From Comamonas sp. GB3 AK4-5 (lineage in GTDB: Bacteria > Pseudomonadota > Gammaproteobacteria > Burkholderiales > Burkholderiaceae_C): a stretch of DNA of 64,000 nt. Positions 50,245 to 60,909 of this stretch are shown piece by piece; positions within the stretch are counted from its first letter, which is position 1; every line of letters starts with the position of its first letter. A program made the translations under genes and the position numbers. The notes under the pieces are model-generated. The model was given only the letters and a program-made list of their open reading frames with translations. It was not told the origin of the DNA and did no database searches. The stretch covers positions 4,960,001 to 5,024,000 of the forward strand of contig NZ_CP166730.1 in NCBI RefSeq assembly GCF_041320665.1, written 5' to 3'.

Positions 50245-51105
50245 ATGAGCATCTACCTGCTACAGACCATCAACGGGATAGGCATTGGCATGCTGTATTT
50301 CCTGTTGGCCGTGGGCCTGTCGATTGTGTTTGGTCTCTTGCGCTTTGTGAATTTTGCGCATGGAGCCTTCTACCTGCTGGGCGCGTATTTCTGCTTTCAG
50401 CTCACCCGCTGGGGCATGAGTTTCTGGCTCACGCTGCTCATCGCGCCGCTGGCCGTGGGCGCTTTGGGCTGGCTGACCGAAAAACTGCTGCTGCGTCATG
50501 TGTATGCCAAGCCCCATGAGTTCCACATTCTGATCACCGCAGGCCTGGCCCTGGTGGTGCAGGAGCTGGTCATCATCCAGTGGGGGCCGCTGGGCGACAG
50601 CGTGGCGGTGCCGGATCTGCTGCAAGGCGTGGTCATGTGGGGCAGCTTTGTCTATCCCAAATACCGCCTGTTTGTCATCGCCTTCACCGCCGTGCTGGCC
50701 GTGCTGCTGTGGTGGGTGCTGGAAGGCACACGCCTGGGCAGTGCCGTGCGTGCCGGCAGCGAATCCACGGAGATGGTGTCCCTGCTGGGCTACAACGTGT
50801 TCGGCATTTTCAGCCTGGTGTTTGCGCTGGGCGCGGCAACGGCCGCACTGGCCGGTGTGCTGGCCGCCCCCATACGCGGGGCCGAACCCTTTATGGGCAT
50901 CGAGGCCCTGGGCATTGCCTTTGTGATTGTGGTGGTGGGAGGCCTGGGCAGCTTTGGCGGCGCCCTGGTGGGGGGGCTTTTGATCGGCATTGTGCAAAGC
51001 GTGATGAGCACGCTGTGGCCGGAAGGTGCCCGCCTGATGATTTATGTCGCCATGGCCGCCGTGCTGCTGCTGCGCCCCCATGGTCTGCTGGGACGGAAAG
51101 GCTGA
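50245..51105 (+). CDS. livH: Branched-chain amino acid-type ABC permease, LivH family
   Basis: First inner-membrane permease of the importer, 286 residues. It starts MSIYLLQTINGIGIGMLYFLLAVGLSIVFG, the standard LivH/UrtB opening, and ends with the family motif VVVGGLGSFGGALVGGLLIG. It lies five bases before the LivM gene. The substrate is set by the binding protein, so liv names here describe the family only. Confidence 0.88.
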   Translation: MSIYLLQTINGIGIGMLYFLLAVGLSIVFGLLRFVNFAHGAFYLLGAYFCFQLTRWGMSFWLTLLIAPLAVGALGWLTEKLLLRHVYAKPHEFHILITAGLALVVQELVIIQWGPLGDSVAVPDLLQGVVMWGSFVYPKYRLFVIAFTAVLAVLLWWVLEGTRLGSAVRAGSESTEMVSLLGYNVFGIFSLVFALGAATAALAGVLAAPIRGAEPFMGIEALGIAFVIVVVGGLGSFGGALVGGLLIGIVQSVMSTLWPEGARLMIYVAMAAVLLLRPHGLLGRKG

Positions 51106-51110
51106 ACACC

Positions 51111-52091
51111 ATGTCCAAACACATACAAATGATTCTGGCGCTGGCCATTGTGCTGGCGATGCCACTGTGCATGCAGTCGGGCTCACTGGCCACCGAGGTG
51201 CTGATCTATTCGCTGGCCGCCATGGCCTGCAATCTGCTGCTGGGCTACACCGGGCTGCTGTCATTCGGCCAGGGCGTGTTCTTTGGCCTGGGCAGCTACA
51301 CCATCGCCCTGTTTCTGACGCGCTGGCAGCTGCCCATGCCCATCGCGCTGCTCACGGCCGTGCTGATGGGGGCGGTGGGCGCTGCCGTGGTGGGCTGGGT
51401 CGCCATACGCCAGAAAGGCACTTACTTTGTGATGCTGACCCTGGCGTTCTCGCAGATGTTTTATTTTCTGGCCTACACGGCCACCGGCCTCACGGGCGGT
51501 GACAACGGCTTGATGGACATACCGCGCCCATCGCTGCAGATTGCCGGCTACACCCTGTGGTCGCTGCAAACACCCTGGCAGTTCTACACCCTGGTGGCCA
51601 CGCTGTTCATCCTGGTGTTCTGGCTGCTGCGCCGCGTGTGCAACTCCATGTTCGGCCGCACCCTGCTGGCCGTGCGCGACAACGAAGAGCGCGCTGCCGC
51701 CGTGGGCTACAACCTGCGGCTGCTCAAGCTCCAGGCCTTTGTCATCTCCGGTGCCGTCACCGGCCTGGCCGGGGGGCTGCACGCCATGATGTCCGGGATT
51801 GCCCCGCTGTCCAGCGCGGAGTTCCACACCAGCGAAATGATTCTGGTGATGACGGTGATTGGTGGCACCGGCAACCTGCTGGCCTCCGTGCTGGGCGCAG
51901 CCTTTTATGTGCTGCTGGGCGACTGGCTGTCCACACTGTGGCCGCGCTGGCTGCTGCTGCTGGGGGTGGTGCTGATGGTGGTGAGCCTGGGCATGCAACG
52001 TGGCCTGTGGGGCCTGCTGGAGGACATCTGGCAGTTGATTCGCCGCGACAAAAAAGCCGCGGACAACGCCAAGCGAGGGGAGCACGCCTGA
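51111..52091 (+). CDS. livM: Branched-chain amino acid-type ABC permease, LivM family
   Basis: Second permease, 326 residues. LLLGYTGLLSFGQGVFFGLGSY is the LivM hallmark, with RQKGTYFVMLTLAFSQMFY and GTGNLLASVLGAAFYVLLGDWL later. Its stop TGA overlaps the ATG of livG by one base (TGATG). The C-terminal RRDKKAADNAKRGEHA is a soluble tail. Confidence 0.9.
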   Translation: MSKHIQMILALAIVLAMPLCMQSGSLATEVLIYSLAAMACNLLLGYTGLLSFGQGVFFGLGSYTIALFLTRWQLPMPIALLTAVLMGAVGAAVVGWVAIRQKGTYFVMLTLAFSQMFYFLAYTATGLTGGDNGLMDIPRPSLQIAGYTLWSLQTPWQFYTLVATLFILVFWLLRRVCNSMFGRTLLAVRDNEERAAAVGYNLRLLKLQAFVISGAVTGLAGGLHAMMSGIAPLSSAEFHTSEMILVMTVIGGTGNLLASVLGAAFYVLLGDWLSTLWPRWLLLLGVVLMVVSLGMQRGLWGLLEDIWQLIRRDKKAADNAKRGEHA

Positions 52092-52869
52092 TGAACAACA
52101 CCGCATCCCATCCCATCTTGCTGCAGGCCTTTGGCGTAGAAAAACGCTATGACAAATTCATAGCCCTGGGTGGCGTGGACCTGCAGGTACGCGCCAACAC
52201 CGTGCACTCGGTGATTGGCCCCAATGGCGCTGGCAAGACCACGCTGTTTCACATGCTGACCGGCACCAAATCGGTCAGCGCCGGGCGCATCGAGTTCGAT
52301 GGCCATGATGTGACCCAGGAACCCGATCACCGCCGCGTGCAGCGCGGCATGGCCCGCTCCTTTCAGGTGACCAGCCTGTTCCTCACCTTGTCGGTGCAGG
52401 AAAACCTGCGTCTGGCCGCACAAGGCGTGGCACCGCTGCATGCGCTGAACTGCTGGAGCCCGCCCACGGGAGCCCGCGCCCAGCAGCAGACGGTGGAGCA
52501 TGTGCTGGACCGCCTGGGTCTGGAGCGCTTTGCCCACACGCCTGCCGGCAGCCTGTCCCATGGCCAGCAGCGCCGCCTGGAAGTCGGCATGGCCCTCGCG
52601 GCCAGGCCCAAGGCCATTTTTCTGGACGAGCCCACCTCGGGCATGGGCATAGACGATCTGGAAGACATGAAGCAGCTCATCCAGGGGCTCAAGCAGGAGC
52701 ACACCGTGGTGCTGATCGAGCACAACATGAACATCGTGATGGACATCTCGGACACCATCACCGTCATGCAGCAAGGCCGTGTGCTGGCGGAAGGCGTGCC
52801 CAACGACATCCGCAGCGATGCGCGTGTGCGCACAGCCTACCTGGGCAATATGATCACCGGAGGCAAGGC

Positions 52870-52873
<4 letters not shown>
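52091..52873 (+). CDS. livG: Branched-chain amino acid-type ABC ATP-binding protein, LivG family
   Basis: First ATPase subunit, 260 residues. Walker A is GPNGAGKTT and the signature is LSHGQQRRLEVGMALA, with His where the consensus has Gly, as is common in LivG/UrtD. Walker B is AIFLDEPTSGM and the switch His lies in LIEHNMNIV. It is translationally coupled to livM and, by an ATGA overlap, to livF. Confidence 0.92.
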
Positions 52874-53577
<704 letters not shown>

Positions 53578-53608
53578 AACCGCTATTTCAGCCATCCGGA
53601 GCATGAAC

Positions 53609-54874
53609 ATGAATATGACGGCAGCACACGCAAGCGCAGCCACGGTGCGCAGCAATGGCGAACGCCTGTGGCAATCACTGATGGACCTGGCGCGCATAGG
53701 CGCTACACCCAAGGGCGGCGTATGCCGCCTGGCCTTGACCGAGCTGGACCGCCAGGCACGCGACCAGTTCGTGCGCTGGGCCGAGGAAGCGGGCTGCAGC
53801 GTGCGGGTGGATGCCATAGGCAATATCTTTGCGCGCCGTGCAGGCAGCGACGACAGCCTGCCTCCGGTGATGACGGGCAGCCACATCGACACCCAGCCCA
53901 CGGGTGGGAAATTTGACGGCAACTACGGCGTGATGGCCGGCCTGGAAGTGGTGCGCACCCTGAATGCCCATGGCATACAGACCCGGGCGCCCATCGAAGT
54001 CGCGGTCTGGACCAATGAAGAGGGCTCGCGCTTTGTGCCGGTCATGATGGGCTCCGGGGTGTTTGCCAGCGCCTTCACGCTGGAGCATGCGCTGCAGCAG
54101 CGCGACGCCCAAGGGGTGAGCGTGGGCGAGGCGCTACAAGCCATAGGCTATGCCGGGCCTGCAGGGCCCGCAGCCCACCCGGTAGGCGCCTATTTCGAGG
54201 CCCATATCGAACAAGGCCCGGTGCTGGAGACGCATGACAAGGTGATTGGCGTGGTGCAGGCCGCCCTGGGCCAGCGCTGGTATGACGTGACCCTGACCGG
54301 CATGGAGGCCCATGCCGGCCCCACGCCCATGGAGATGCGCAAGGACGCCTTGCTGGCCGCCAGTGATTTGATTGCCGCCGTGAACCGCATTGCCACCGAC
54401 CGCAAACCGCATGGCCGCGGTACGGTGGGCCAGCTGGGGGTGTATCCCAATTCGCGCAATGTGATTCCGGGCGGCGTGACCATGACGGTGGACCTGCGCG
54501 CGCCCGATGACGCCATGCTCACCAGCATGGACGCGGCACTGAAGGCGGTCTGTGCGGACATCCGCGCCACCCGCAATGTCGGCATTCAGCTGCAGCAGGT
54601 GGTGTACTTCCCGCCCCAACCTTTCACCCCGCAGCTGGTGGAGGCCGTGCGCCGCAATGCCACGGCCCTGGGCTATAGCGCCATGGATGTGGTCAGCGGC
54701 GCCGGCCACGATGCGGTGTATGTGGCGCGCCTGGCGCCCACGGCCATGATTTTTGTGCCTTGCGCCGACGGCATCAGCCACAACGAGATTGAAGATGCCG
54801 AGCCCGCCCACCTGGAGGCCGGCTGCAATGTGCTGCTGCGAGCCATGCTGGACACGGCCGGGGTGGTGGCATGA
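53609..54874 (+). CDS. M20-family Zn-dependent amidohydrolase (carbamoylase/allantoate hydrolase type)
   Basis: Metal-dependent hydrolase of the group that includes N-carbamoyl-L-amino acid hydrolase, beta-ureidopropionase and allantoate amidohydrolase. It has about 421 residues. Metal ligands are visible in TGSHIDTQPTGGKFDGNYGV (His and Asp), WTNEEGSRF (Glu pair), EAHIEQGPVLE (His) and SGAGHDAVYVA. GVYPNSRNVIPGG is the family dimer/substrate motif. I chose the ATG at 53609 because GGAG is seven bases upstream; ATGs at 53603 and 53615 are close. Its stop overlaps the MlrC-like gene. Beta-ureidopropionase would make beta-alanine for the aminotransferase upstream, but the substrate is not proven. 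Confidence 0.88.
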   Translation: MNMTAAHASAATVRSNGERLWQSLMDLARIGATPKGGVCRLALTELDRQARDQFVRWAEEAGCSVRVDAIGNIFARRAGSDDSLPPVMTGSHIDTQPTGGKFDGNYGVMAGLEVVRTLNAHGIQTRAPIEVAVWTNEEGSRFVPVMMGSGVFASAFTLEHALQQRDAQGVSVGEALQAIGYAGPAGPAAHPVGAYFEAHIEQGPVLETHDKVIGVVQAALGQRWYDVTLTGMEAHAGPTPMEMRKDALLAASDLIAAVNRIATDRKPHGRGTVGQLGVYPNSRNVIPGGVTMTVDLRAPDDAMLTSMDAALKAVCADIRATRNVGIQLQQVVYFPPQPFTPQLVEAVRRNATALGYSAMDVVSGAGHDAVYVARLAPTAMIFVPCADGISHNEIEDAEPAHLEAGCNVLLRAMLDTAGVVA

Positions 54875-56343
54875 AGCTCTTGATTGCCCGCCTCAACCAC
54901 GAGACCAATACCTTCTCGCCCGTCCCCACGCCGCTACAGGCCTTCAATCCCAGCTACGGCCACGATGCTTATCTGGCCAACAAGGGCATGCGCACGCCCA
55001 TGGCGGCCTTTATCGACGCGGCCGAGGCATTGAACGCCACCCTGGTCACGCCGGTCTCCGCCATGGCCAACCCCAGCGGGCCGGTGCATGCCGCAGCCTA
55101 CGACGCGCTGACCCAGCGCATCATCGATGCCCTGCCCGGCTGCGATGCCATCTTGCTGGACCTGCATGGCGCCATGGTGGCCGAACACATGGCCGATGGT
55201 GAAGGCAGTTTGCTGGCGCGCGTGCGCGCCGCAGCACCAGGCATCCCGATTGGCGTGGCCTTGGACCTGCATGGCAATCTGACCGAGCAAATGGTGGCCA
55301 ATGCGGACGTGATGGTGGGCTTCAAGACCTACCCCCATATCGATATGTACGAAACCGGCGCCCATGCCGCGCGCCTGCTGCTGGCCATGGCCACGGGTGG
55401 GCCGCGCTACCGGGTGATCTGGCGGCAACTGCCCTTGATGAGCCACACGCTGCGCAGCACCACGCTGAGCGGCGCCATGGTGAAGGCCGTGAACCAGGCC
55501 AGGGCTGCCGAGGACCAAGGCGTGGCGGCAGTGACGGTGTTTGGTGGTTTCTCGCTGTCCGATATTCCCCAGCCCTTTGTCAGCGTGGTGGCCACGGTGC
55601 AGGACAGCGGCGCTGCCCATGCCCGCGCCAAGGACCAGGTCGACCAGATCGCCAGCTGGATCTGGAACCACCGCCGCGACTTCTTCTACCAAAGCGCGGC
55701 GCTGGAGGCATCGCTGCAGCAGGCACAGCTGCTGGCAAGCACTGCCACACGCCCCATCTTGCTGCTGGACCATGGCGACAACTGCATGTCCGGCGGCACC
55801 TGCGACACCATGGATGTGCTGCAGACCGCACTGAAACAGGGCTTGACGGGCATGGCCATGGGCCCGCTGTGCGACCCCGAGGCCGTGGCCCAGCTGATTG
55901 CTGCCGGCGAAGGCGCCAGCGTGGAGCTGGGCGTGGGCAACAAGGTGGCCATGCCACAGATAGGCCGCCCTGCCGCCCCCTTGCGGCTGACCGGCCAGGT
56001 GCGCGCCATCAGCGATGGCAGCTACACGGTGACTGGCCCCATCTACACCGGCCAAACCTTCGGCATGGGCCGCACGGTGCTGCTGGATGCGGGCGCGGTG
56101 CAAATCGTCATCACCGAGCAGACCCACGAGCCCTGGGACCTGGGCGTGTTCCATTGCGTGGGGCTGGACCCGACGCAATTTCGCTATCTGCTGCTGAAAT
56201 CGCGCATGTACTGTCGCCCGGTTTTTGTGCCCTTGTCGGATGGGCTGGTGGAATGCGACAGCCCGGGCGTCACCACCTCGGACTACAGCCGCTTTGCCTT
56301 CCACCATGTGCAGCGCCCGGCGTTTCCGCTGGATGCCATCTGA
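54871..56343 (+). CDS. M81-family metallopeptidase (MlrC-like)
   Basis: Zinc hydrolase related to MlrC, the last enzyme of microcystin breakdown, though most members have unknown substrates. The 490-residue protein starts MKLLIARLNHETNTFSPVPT, the M81 opening with its His. It has the metal-site segments LLDLHGAMVAEH, VALDLHGNLTEQMV and FKTYPHIDMYETG in order, and a C-terminal MlrC domain with LDHGDNCMSGGTCD. It overlaps the M20 gene by four bases (ATGA) and is the last gene of the operon. The pair suggests stepwise hydrolysis of an imported amide or short peptide. Confidence 0.88.
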   Translation: MKLLIARLNHETNTFSPVPTPLQAFNPSYGHDAYLANKGMRTPMAAFIDAAEALNATLVTPVSAMANPSGPVHAAAYDALTQRIIDALPGCDAILLDLHGAMVAEHMADGEGSLLARVRAAAPGIPIGVALDLHGNLTEQMVANADVMVGFKTYPHIDMYETGAHAARLLLAMATGGPRYRVIWRQLPLMSHTLRSTTLSGAMVKAVNQARAAEDQGVAAVTVFGGFSLSDIPQPFVSVVATVQDSGAAHARAKDQVDQIASWIWNHRRDFFYQSAALEASLQQAQLLASTATRPILLLDHGDNCMSGGTCDTMDVLQTALKQGLTGMAMGPLCDPEAVAQLIAAGEGASVELGVGNKVAMPQIGRPAAPLRLTGQVRAISDGSYTVTGPIYTGQTFGMGRTVLLDAGAVQIVITEQTHEPWDLGVFHCVGLDPTQFRYLLLKSRMYCRPVFVPLSDGLVECDSPGVTTSDYSRFAFHHVQRPAFPLDAI

Positions 56344-56488
56344 GCTGGTGGCGCCAAGCCTTCCCGCAGCGCAGCTGCGGCCCTTCGGGGTGAAAGCGTT
56401 TTTTCAATACCGCTGCATGGACCTGCTTCGCCAGCCCCATACCTGGGAGCCGGCATTCCGCAGATTGAAAAGTATTTTTCAAACGCTC

Positions 56489-56584
56489 TGAAAAAATGAG
56501 CTGTTGCTGCCTATGCAGCCCCGAACTCCGAATGCAATCACATGGAAACAATGGATGCATGCGCGCATGGCGCTCATTTTTTCA
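56489..56584. terminator. Inverted repeat between convergent genes, candidate bidirectional terminator
   Basis: TGAAAAAATGAGC (56489-56501) and GCTCATTTTTTCA (56572-56584) are perfect complements 70 bases apart. A second pair near 56392-56407 and 56471-56486 (AGCGTTTTTTCAATAC and GTATTTTTCAAACGCT) is imperfect. A GGGCCGCC/GGCGGCCC hairpin lies at 56658-56676. I see no gene in the 56344-56683 gap. Confidence 0.5.
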
Positions 56585-56683
56585 CAGACCTCGAAAACAC
56601 AGGCCTTGAGGGCAGACCCACCCGGGCCACCGGACATGGCAAAGGCCAGGGTGAGCCGGGCCGCCCAGGGCGGCCCTTTCGCA

Positions 56684-57685
56684 TCAGTCCAGCGTGATCT
56701 TGGCGGTCTTGATCACTTCACGCCATTTGGCGACTTCGCTGTGCAGGAAAGCGGCGGATGCCTTGGGATCCATGCCGGTGGGCAGCACGCCCACGGCGTC
56801 GAGCTTGGTCTTCATCTCGGGGTCGGGCAAGGCCTTGGCGATTTCCGCGTACAGCTTGTCCACAATCGGCTTGGGCGTGCCGGCAGGCACGGCGGCCATG
56901 AACCAGGCGTCGGCCGTGAAGCCCTTCAGGCCGGCTTCGCTCATGGTGGGCACATCGGGCATGGAGGGCAGGCGCTCGTTGTGGGCCACGGCCAGGGCGC
57001 GCACATTGCCGGCCTTGAGCTGGGAGTTGATGGTGACGGCGGTCAGAAAGCCGAAATCCGTCTCACCCGCCACCAGGGACACCACCGAAGGCGCGCTGCC
57101 CTTGTAGGGCACATGCGTGACCTTGACCTTGGACTGGATGGCATACAGCTCGCCACCCATGTGGTTGGGGCCACCCGTGCCGGAAGACGGGTAGTTCAGC
57201 TTGCCTGGCTGGGCCTTGGCAGCGGCCGTCAGCTCGGCCAGCGATTTGAACGGGCTGTTGACGCCCACCGTCAGCACCAGCGGGCTGCGGCCCACCAGGC
57301 TCACGGGGATCAGGTCCTTGAGCGGGTTGTAGGGCAGCTTGGGGTACAGGCCCGGTGCCATGGACATGCCACCCACATCACCCAGCACCACGGTGTAGCC
57401 GTCGGCAGGCGCCTTGGCCACACGGTCCACGCCAATGGTGCCGTTGGCGCCGGGCTTGTTCTCCACCACCACCGAAACATGCATGTTCTCGCTCATCTTC
57501 TGCGCCAGCAGACGGCCCAGGATGTCGGTAGAGCCCCCGGCCGAAAACGGAATCACCAGGGTGATGGGCTTGCTAGGGTAGTCAGCGGCCTGGACCGAGG
57601 GGGCCACCAAAGTGGCCACGGCAGCCACCAGACCACACAGCATGGTCAGCGGGCGAAATGGGGAAACAGCGGCGGGGCGTGTCAT
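56684..57685 (-). CDS. Bug-family (TctC) tripartite tricarboxylate substrate-binding protein
   Basis: Periplasmic binding protein of the Bug family, hugely expanded in betaproteobacteria. The 333-residue protein has a signal peptide (LTMLCGLVAAVATLVAPSVQA). The mature start DYPSKPITLVIPFSAGGSTDILGR and VVVENKPGANGTIG are classic. The later LPSMPDVPTMSEAGL is also diagnostic. No tctA or tctB transporter genes are adjacent, so it is an orphan of the usual kind that may serve a distant transporter or a sensor. The ligand is unknown. Confidence 0.93.
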   Translation of the reverse strand: MTRPAAVSPFRPLTMLCGLVAAVATLVAPSVQAADYPSKPITLVIPFSAGGSTDILGRLLAQKMSENMHVSVVVENKPGANGTIGVDRVAKAPADGYTVVLGDVGGMSMAPGLYPKLPYNPLKDLIPVSLVGRSPLVLTVGVNSPFKSLAELTAAAKAQPGKLNYPSSGTGGPNHMGGELYAIQSKVKVTHVPYKGSAPSVVSLVAGETDFGFLTAVTINSQLKAGNVRALAVAHNERLPSMPDVPTMSEAGLKGFTADAWFMAAVPAGTPKPIVDKLYAEIAKALPDPEMKTKLDAVGVLPTGMDPKASAAFLHSEVAKWREVIKTAKITLD

Positions 57686-57886
57686 GAAGAACCTCTAATG
57701 CATGTTTAGCAAAATTGAAGACGCGCAGCTTAGCGGCAAAAACCACTGCTGGCAGCAAGCGGAATGCAGGATATGCATCTTCGACATAAAGACAGAATGT
57801 TTTTTGCATGCATTTACAGCATGCAGGGTGAAGTTGTTTGACCTCACAGAGGGAGAAGACCCCGATTTTTTGTGAAGCACGCGGCC

Positions 57887-57892
57887 TACAAT
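57887..57892 (+). promoter_or_regulatory. maeB: Candidate -10 element for maeB
   Basis: TACAAT about 85 bases before the maeB start. The -35 region is only T-rich, so this is a weak call. Confidence 0.3.
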
Positions 57893-57975
57893 GCTTGTCC
57901 TATTTCGAGAAATGCATGTGCTGCATCCTGCAGCTCCCGCCGAAAAGCCCCTCTGCAAGAGTCTGGAGACGTCCG

Positions 57976-60285
57976 ATGTCCAACCCCACCACGACCGACA
58001 AGCGCGCCCTGCTGCGCCAGGCCGCCCTTGAATACCACGAGTTTCCCAAGCCAGGCAAGCTGGCCATCACGGCCACCAAGCCCATGGCCAACCAGCGCGA
58101 TCTGGCACTGGCTTACTCGCCCGGCGTGGCCGCTCCTTGCGAAGAAATCGTCAAAGACCCCTCTACGGCCTTCAAATACACCGGCCGTGGCAACCTGGTG
58201 GGTGTGATCTCCAACGGCACGGCCGTGCTGGGTCTGGGTGACATCGGCGCCCTGGCCTCCAAGCCGGTGATGGAGGGCAAGGCCGTCCTGTTCAAGAAAT
58301 TCGCCGGCGTCGACGTGTTCGACATCGAAATCGACGAAAAAGACCCGCAAAAACTGGTCGAAGTGATTGCCGCGCTGGAGCCCACCTTCGGCGCACTGAA
58401 TCTGGAAGACATCAAGGCGCCCGAGTGCTTTTATGTGGAGCGTGAGCTGCGCAAGCGCATGAACATTCCCGTCTTCCACGACGACCAGCATGGCACGGCC
58501 ATCACCGTGGCGGCCGCCATGGTCAATGCGCTGAAGGTGGCAGGCAAAAAGATCGAAGAGATCAAGCTGGTGACCTCGGGCGCCGGCGCCGCCGCCCTGG
58601 CCTGCCTGAACCTGCTGCTGAAAGTGGGCCTGAAGCGCGAGAACGTGTTTGTCACCGACATTGCCGGTCTGGTCTACGAAGGCCGCACCGAGCTGATGGA
58701 CGAGGACAAGGCGCAGTTCGCCCAGAAGACCGATCTGCGCTCGCTGGGCCAGGTGATCGAGGGTGCCGACGCCTTCCTGGGCCTGTCCGCTGGCGGCGTG
58801 CTCAAGCAGGACATGGTCAAGAAGATGGCGGCCAAGCCCGTCATCTTCGCCCTGGCCAATCCCAACCCCGAAATCATTCCCGAAGATGTGAAGGAAGTGC
58901 GCGATGACGCCATCATCGCCACCGGACGCACGGACTACCCCAACCAGGTGAACAACGTCCTGTGCTTCCCCTACATCTTCCGTGGTGCGCTGGACTGTGG
59001 CGCCACCACCATCACCACCGAGATGGAGATTGCCGCTGTCTACGCCATTGCCGAGCTGGCCGAGGCCGAGCAGTCGGAAGAGGTGGCCGCAGCCTATGTG
59101 GGCCATGAGCTGTCCTTCGGCCCCGAATACCTGATCCCCAAGCCCTTTGACCCGCGCCTGATGCTGATCGTGGCACCCGCCGTGGCCAAGGCCGCCGCCG
59201 AATGCGGCGTGGCCCAGCGCCCCATTCAGGACATGGACGCCTACCGCGAGCACCTGAAGACCTTTGTCTACGCCTCGGGCACGGTGATGAAGCCCATCTT
59301 CATGGTGGCCAAAAAGGCAGCCAAAAAGCGCGTGGCCTATGCCGAAGGTGAGGACGAGCGCATTTTGCGTGCCTGCCAGATCGTGGTGGACGAACGCATC
59401 GCCCGCCCCACGCTGATCGGCCGCCCGGCCATCATTGCCCAGCGCGTCGAAAAATTTGGCCTGCGCCTGAAGGAAGGCGTGGACTACGACGTGGTCAACG
59501 TGGAGCAGGACGAGCGCTACCGCGACTTCTGGCAAAGCTACCACCGCATGAACGAGCGCAAGGGCGTGACCGAGGCCATTGCCAAGATCGAAATGCGCCG
59601 CCGCCTGACGCTGATTGGCTCCATGCTGCTGCACAAGGGCGAGGTCGATGGCCTGATCTGCGGCACCTGGAACACCACCAATCTGCACCTGCACTACATA
59701 GACCAGGTGATTGGCAAGCGCGCTGGCGTGGGCACCTATGCCTGCATGAACGGCCTGCTGCTGCCCGACCGCCAGGTGTTCCTGGTCGACACCCATGTCA
59801 ACTACGACCCCACGGCCGAGCAGTTGACGGAAATCACCATCATGGCGGCCGAGGAGATGAAGCGCTTTGGCATCCACCCCAAGGTGGCCCTGCTCAGCCA
59901 TTCCAACTTTGGCTCCAGCAACCAGCCCAGCGCGCTGAAAATGCGCCAGACCCTGGAGCTGCTGCGCGTGCAAGCGCCCTGGCTGGAAGTGGATGGCGAA
60001 ATGCACGGCGATGTCGCCATCGACAGCGAAGCGCGCAAAAAGCTCATGCCCCACAGCACGCTGACGGGCGATGCCAATTTGCTGGTGCTGCCCAATATCG
60101 ATGCGGCCAACATCTCCTACAACCTGCTCAAGCAGGTGGCAGGCGGCGGCATTGCCATCGGCCCCGTGCTGCTGGGCGCCTCCCAGCCGGTGCATGTGCT
60201 CACCCCCAGCACCACCGTGCGCCGCATCGTCAACATGACGGCCTTGACCGTGGCGGAAGCCAACACCGCGCGCGCATCCGCCTAA
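57976..60285 (+). CDS. maeB: NADP-dependent malic enzyme with C-terminal phosphotransacetylase-like domain
   Basis: Oxidative decarboxylation of malate to pyruvate, feeding NADPH and gluconeogenesis. The product is 769 residues from the ATG at 57976, with GGAGA upstream. The malic domain (about 15-430) shows [29 protein letters not shown] and the nucleotide motif [13 protein letters not shown]. The C-terminal roughly 330 residues are a PTA-like domain ([30 protein letters not shown]). That domain is regulatory in MaeB proteins. It is monocistronic, with its own terminator. Confidence 0.96.
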   Translation: MSNPTTTDKRALLRQAALEYHEFPKPGKLAITATKPMANQRDLALAYSPGVAAPCEEIVKDPSTAFKYTGRGNLVGVISNGTAVLGLGDIGALASKPVMEGKAVLFKKFAGVDVFDIEIDEKDPQKLVEVIAALEPTFGALNLEDIKAPECFYVERELRKRMNIPVFHDDQHGTAITVAAAMVNALKVAGKKIEEIKLVTSGAGAAALACLNLLLKVGLKRENVFVTDIAGLVYEGRTELMDEDKAQFAQKTDLRSLGQVIEGADAFLGLSAGGVLKQDMVKKMAAKPVIFALANPNPEIIPEDVKEVRDDAIIATGRTDYPNQVNNVLCFPYIFRGALDCGATTITTEMEIAAVYAIAELAEAEQSEEVAAAYVGHELSFGPEYLIPKPFDPRLMLIVAPAVAKAAAECGVAQRPIQDMDAYREHLKTFVYASGTVMKPIFMVAKKAAKKRVAYAEGEDERILRACQIVVDERIARPTLIGRPAIIAQRVEKFGLRLKEGVDYDVVNVEQDERYRDFWQSYHRMNERKGVTEAIAKIEMRRRLTLIGSMLLHKGEVDGLICGTWNTTNLHLHYIDQVIGKRAGVGTYACMNGLLLPDRQVFLVDTHVNYDPTAEQLTEITIMAAEEMKRFGIHPKVALLSHSNFGSSNQPSALKMRQTLELLRVQAPWLEVDGEMHGDVAIDSEARKKLMPHSTLTGDANLLVLPNIDAANISYNLLKQVAGGGIAIGPVLLGASQPVHVLTPSTTVRRIVNMTALTVAEANTARASA

Positions 60286-60359
60286 GCGAGCACAAAAACC
60301 AAGGTGCACAAGGCCCCCATGAGGCGGCCTGCGTACACCGCTGCATTTGACACGGCACA

Positions 60360-60398
60360 AAGCGCTGGCTTCCTGCAAGGGACCAGCGCTTGCTTTTT
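60360..60398 (+). terminator. Intrinsic terminator after maeB
   Basis: AAGCGCTGG and CCAGCGCTT enclose a smaller CCT/AGG hairpin and are followed by GCTTTTTA. Confidence 0.75.
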
Positions 60399-60477
60399 AG
60401 GGGGGGCTGCGTCACACTTGCGGGTCGAAATTTCGGGCTTTCCCGGGTTTCTGAAAGGTGTGTTTGACGTGCATGTG

Positions 60478-60909
60478 ATGCTGAGAGCGGCTACCGCGGT
60501 TACCGGCCAGGCTTTGCGAACGGGTTGCGCAGTGCTGCTGAGTGCAGTGTACGTGCTGTCAGCAGCACCGGCCGGAGCGCGTGGCGTGCCGCCAGTCGCA
60601 GAAGGTGTAGAGGGCTACGCCACCACGATCGCGCTACAGGAATTGCCGCCCCAGGGCCGCACCACGTATGCACTGATCTTGCAAGGGGGGCCGTTTCCGT
60701 ACGACAAGGACGGCACGGTGTTTGGCAACCGCGAGCGGCTGCTGCCCACTTCCAAGCGTGGCTACTACCGCGAATACACCGTCAAGACACCCCGCTCTCG
60801 CGACCGTGGAGCCCGCCGCATCATCTGCGGCGGCCTGCAGCCGCAGCAACCCGATGCCTGCTACTACACCAGTGACCACTACAGCAGTTTCCGGAAGATC
60901 ACGCCATGA
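60478..60909 (+). CDS. Secreted guanyl-specific ribonuclease (RNase Sa/N1-T1 family)
   Basis: Extracellular or periplasmic ribonuclease that cuts RNA after guanine. It has 143 residues. A signal peptide (GCAVLLSAVYVLSAAPAGA) precedes the mature enzyme. The catalytic core matches RNase Sa closely: GGPFPYDKDGTVFGNRERLLP with Glu86, GARRIICGG with Arg113/114, and YYTSDHYSSF with His134. The ATG at 60478 is used; a GTG at 60469 has better spacing from AAAGG. Its stop overlaps the barstar start (ATGA), the typical tight coupling of RNase and inhibitor. Confidence 0.9.
   Translation: MLRAATAVTGQALRTGCAVLLSAVYVLSAAPAGARGVPPVAEGVEGYATTIALQELPPQGRTTYALILQGGPFPYDKDGTVFGNRERLLPTSKRGYYREYTVKTPRSRDRGARRIICGGLQPQQPDACYYTSDHYSSFRKITP

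Noticed and set aside
57886..60378. Open frame of 830 codons on the minus strand
   Set aside because: It is antisense to maeB, a shadow frame without motifs or a ribosome site.
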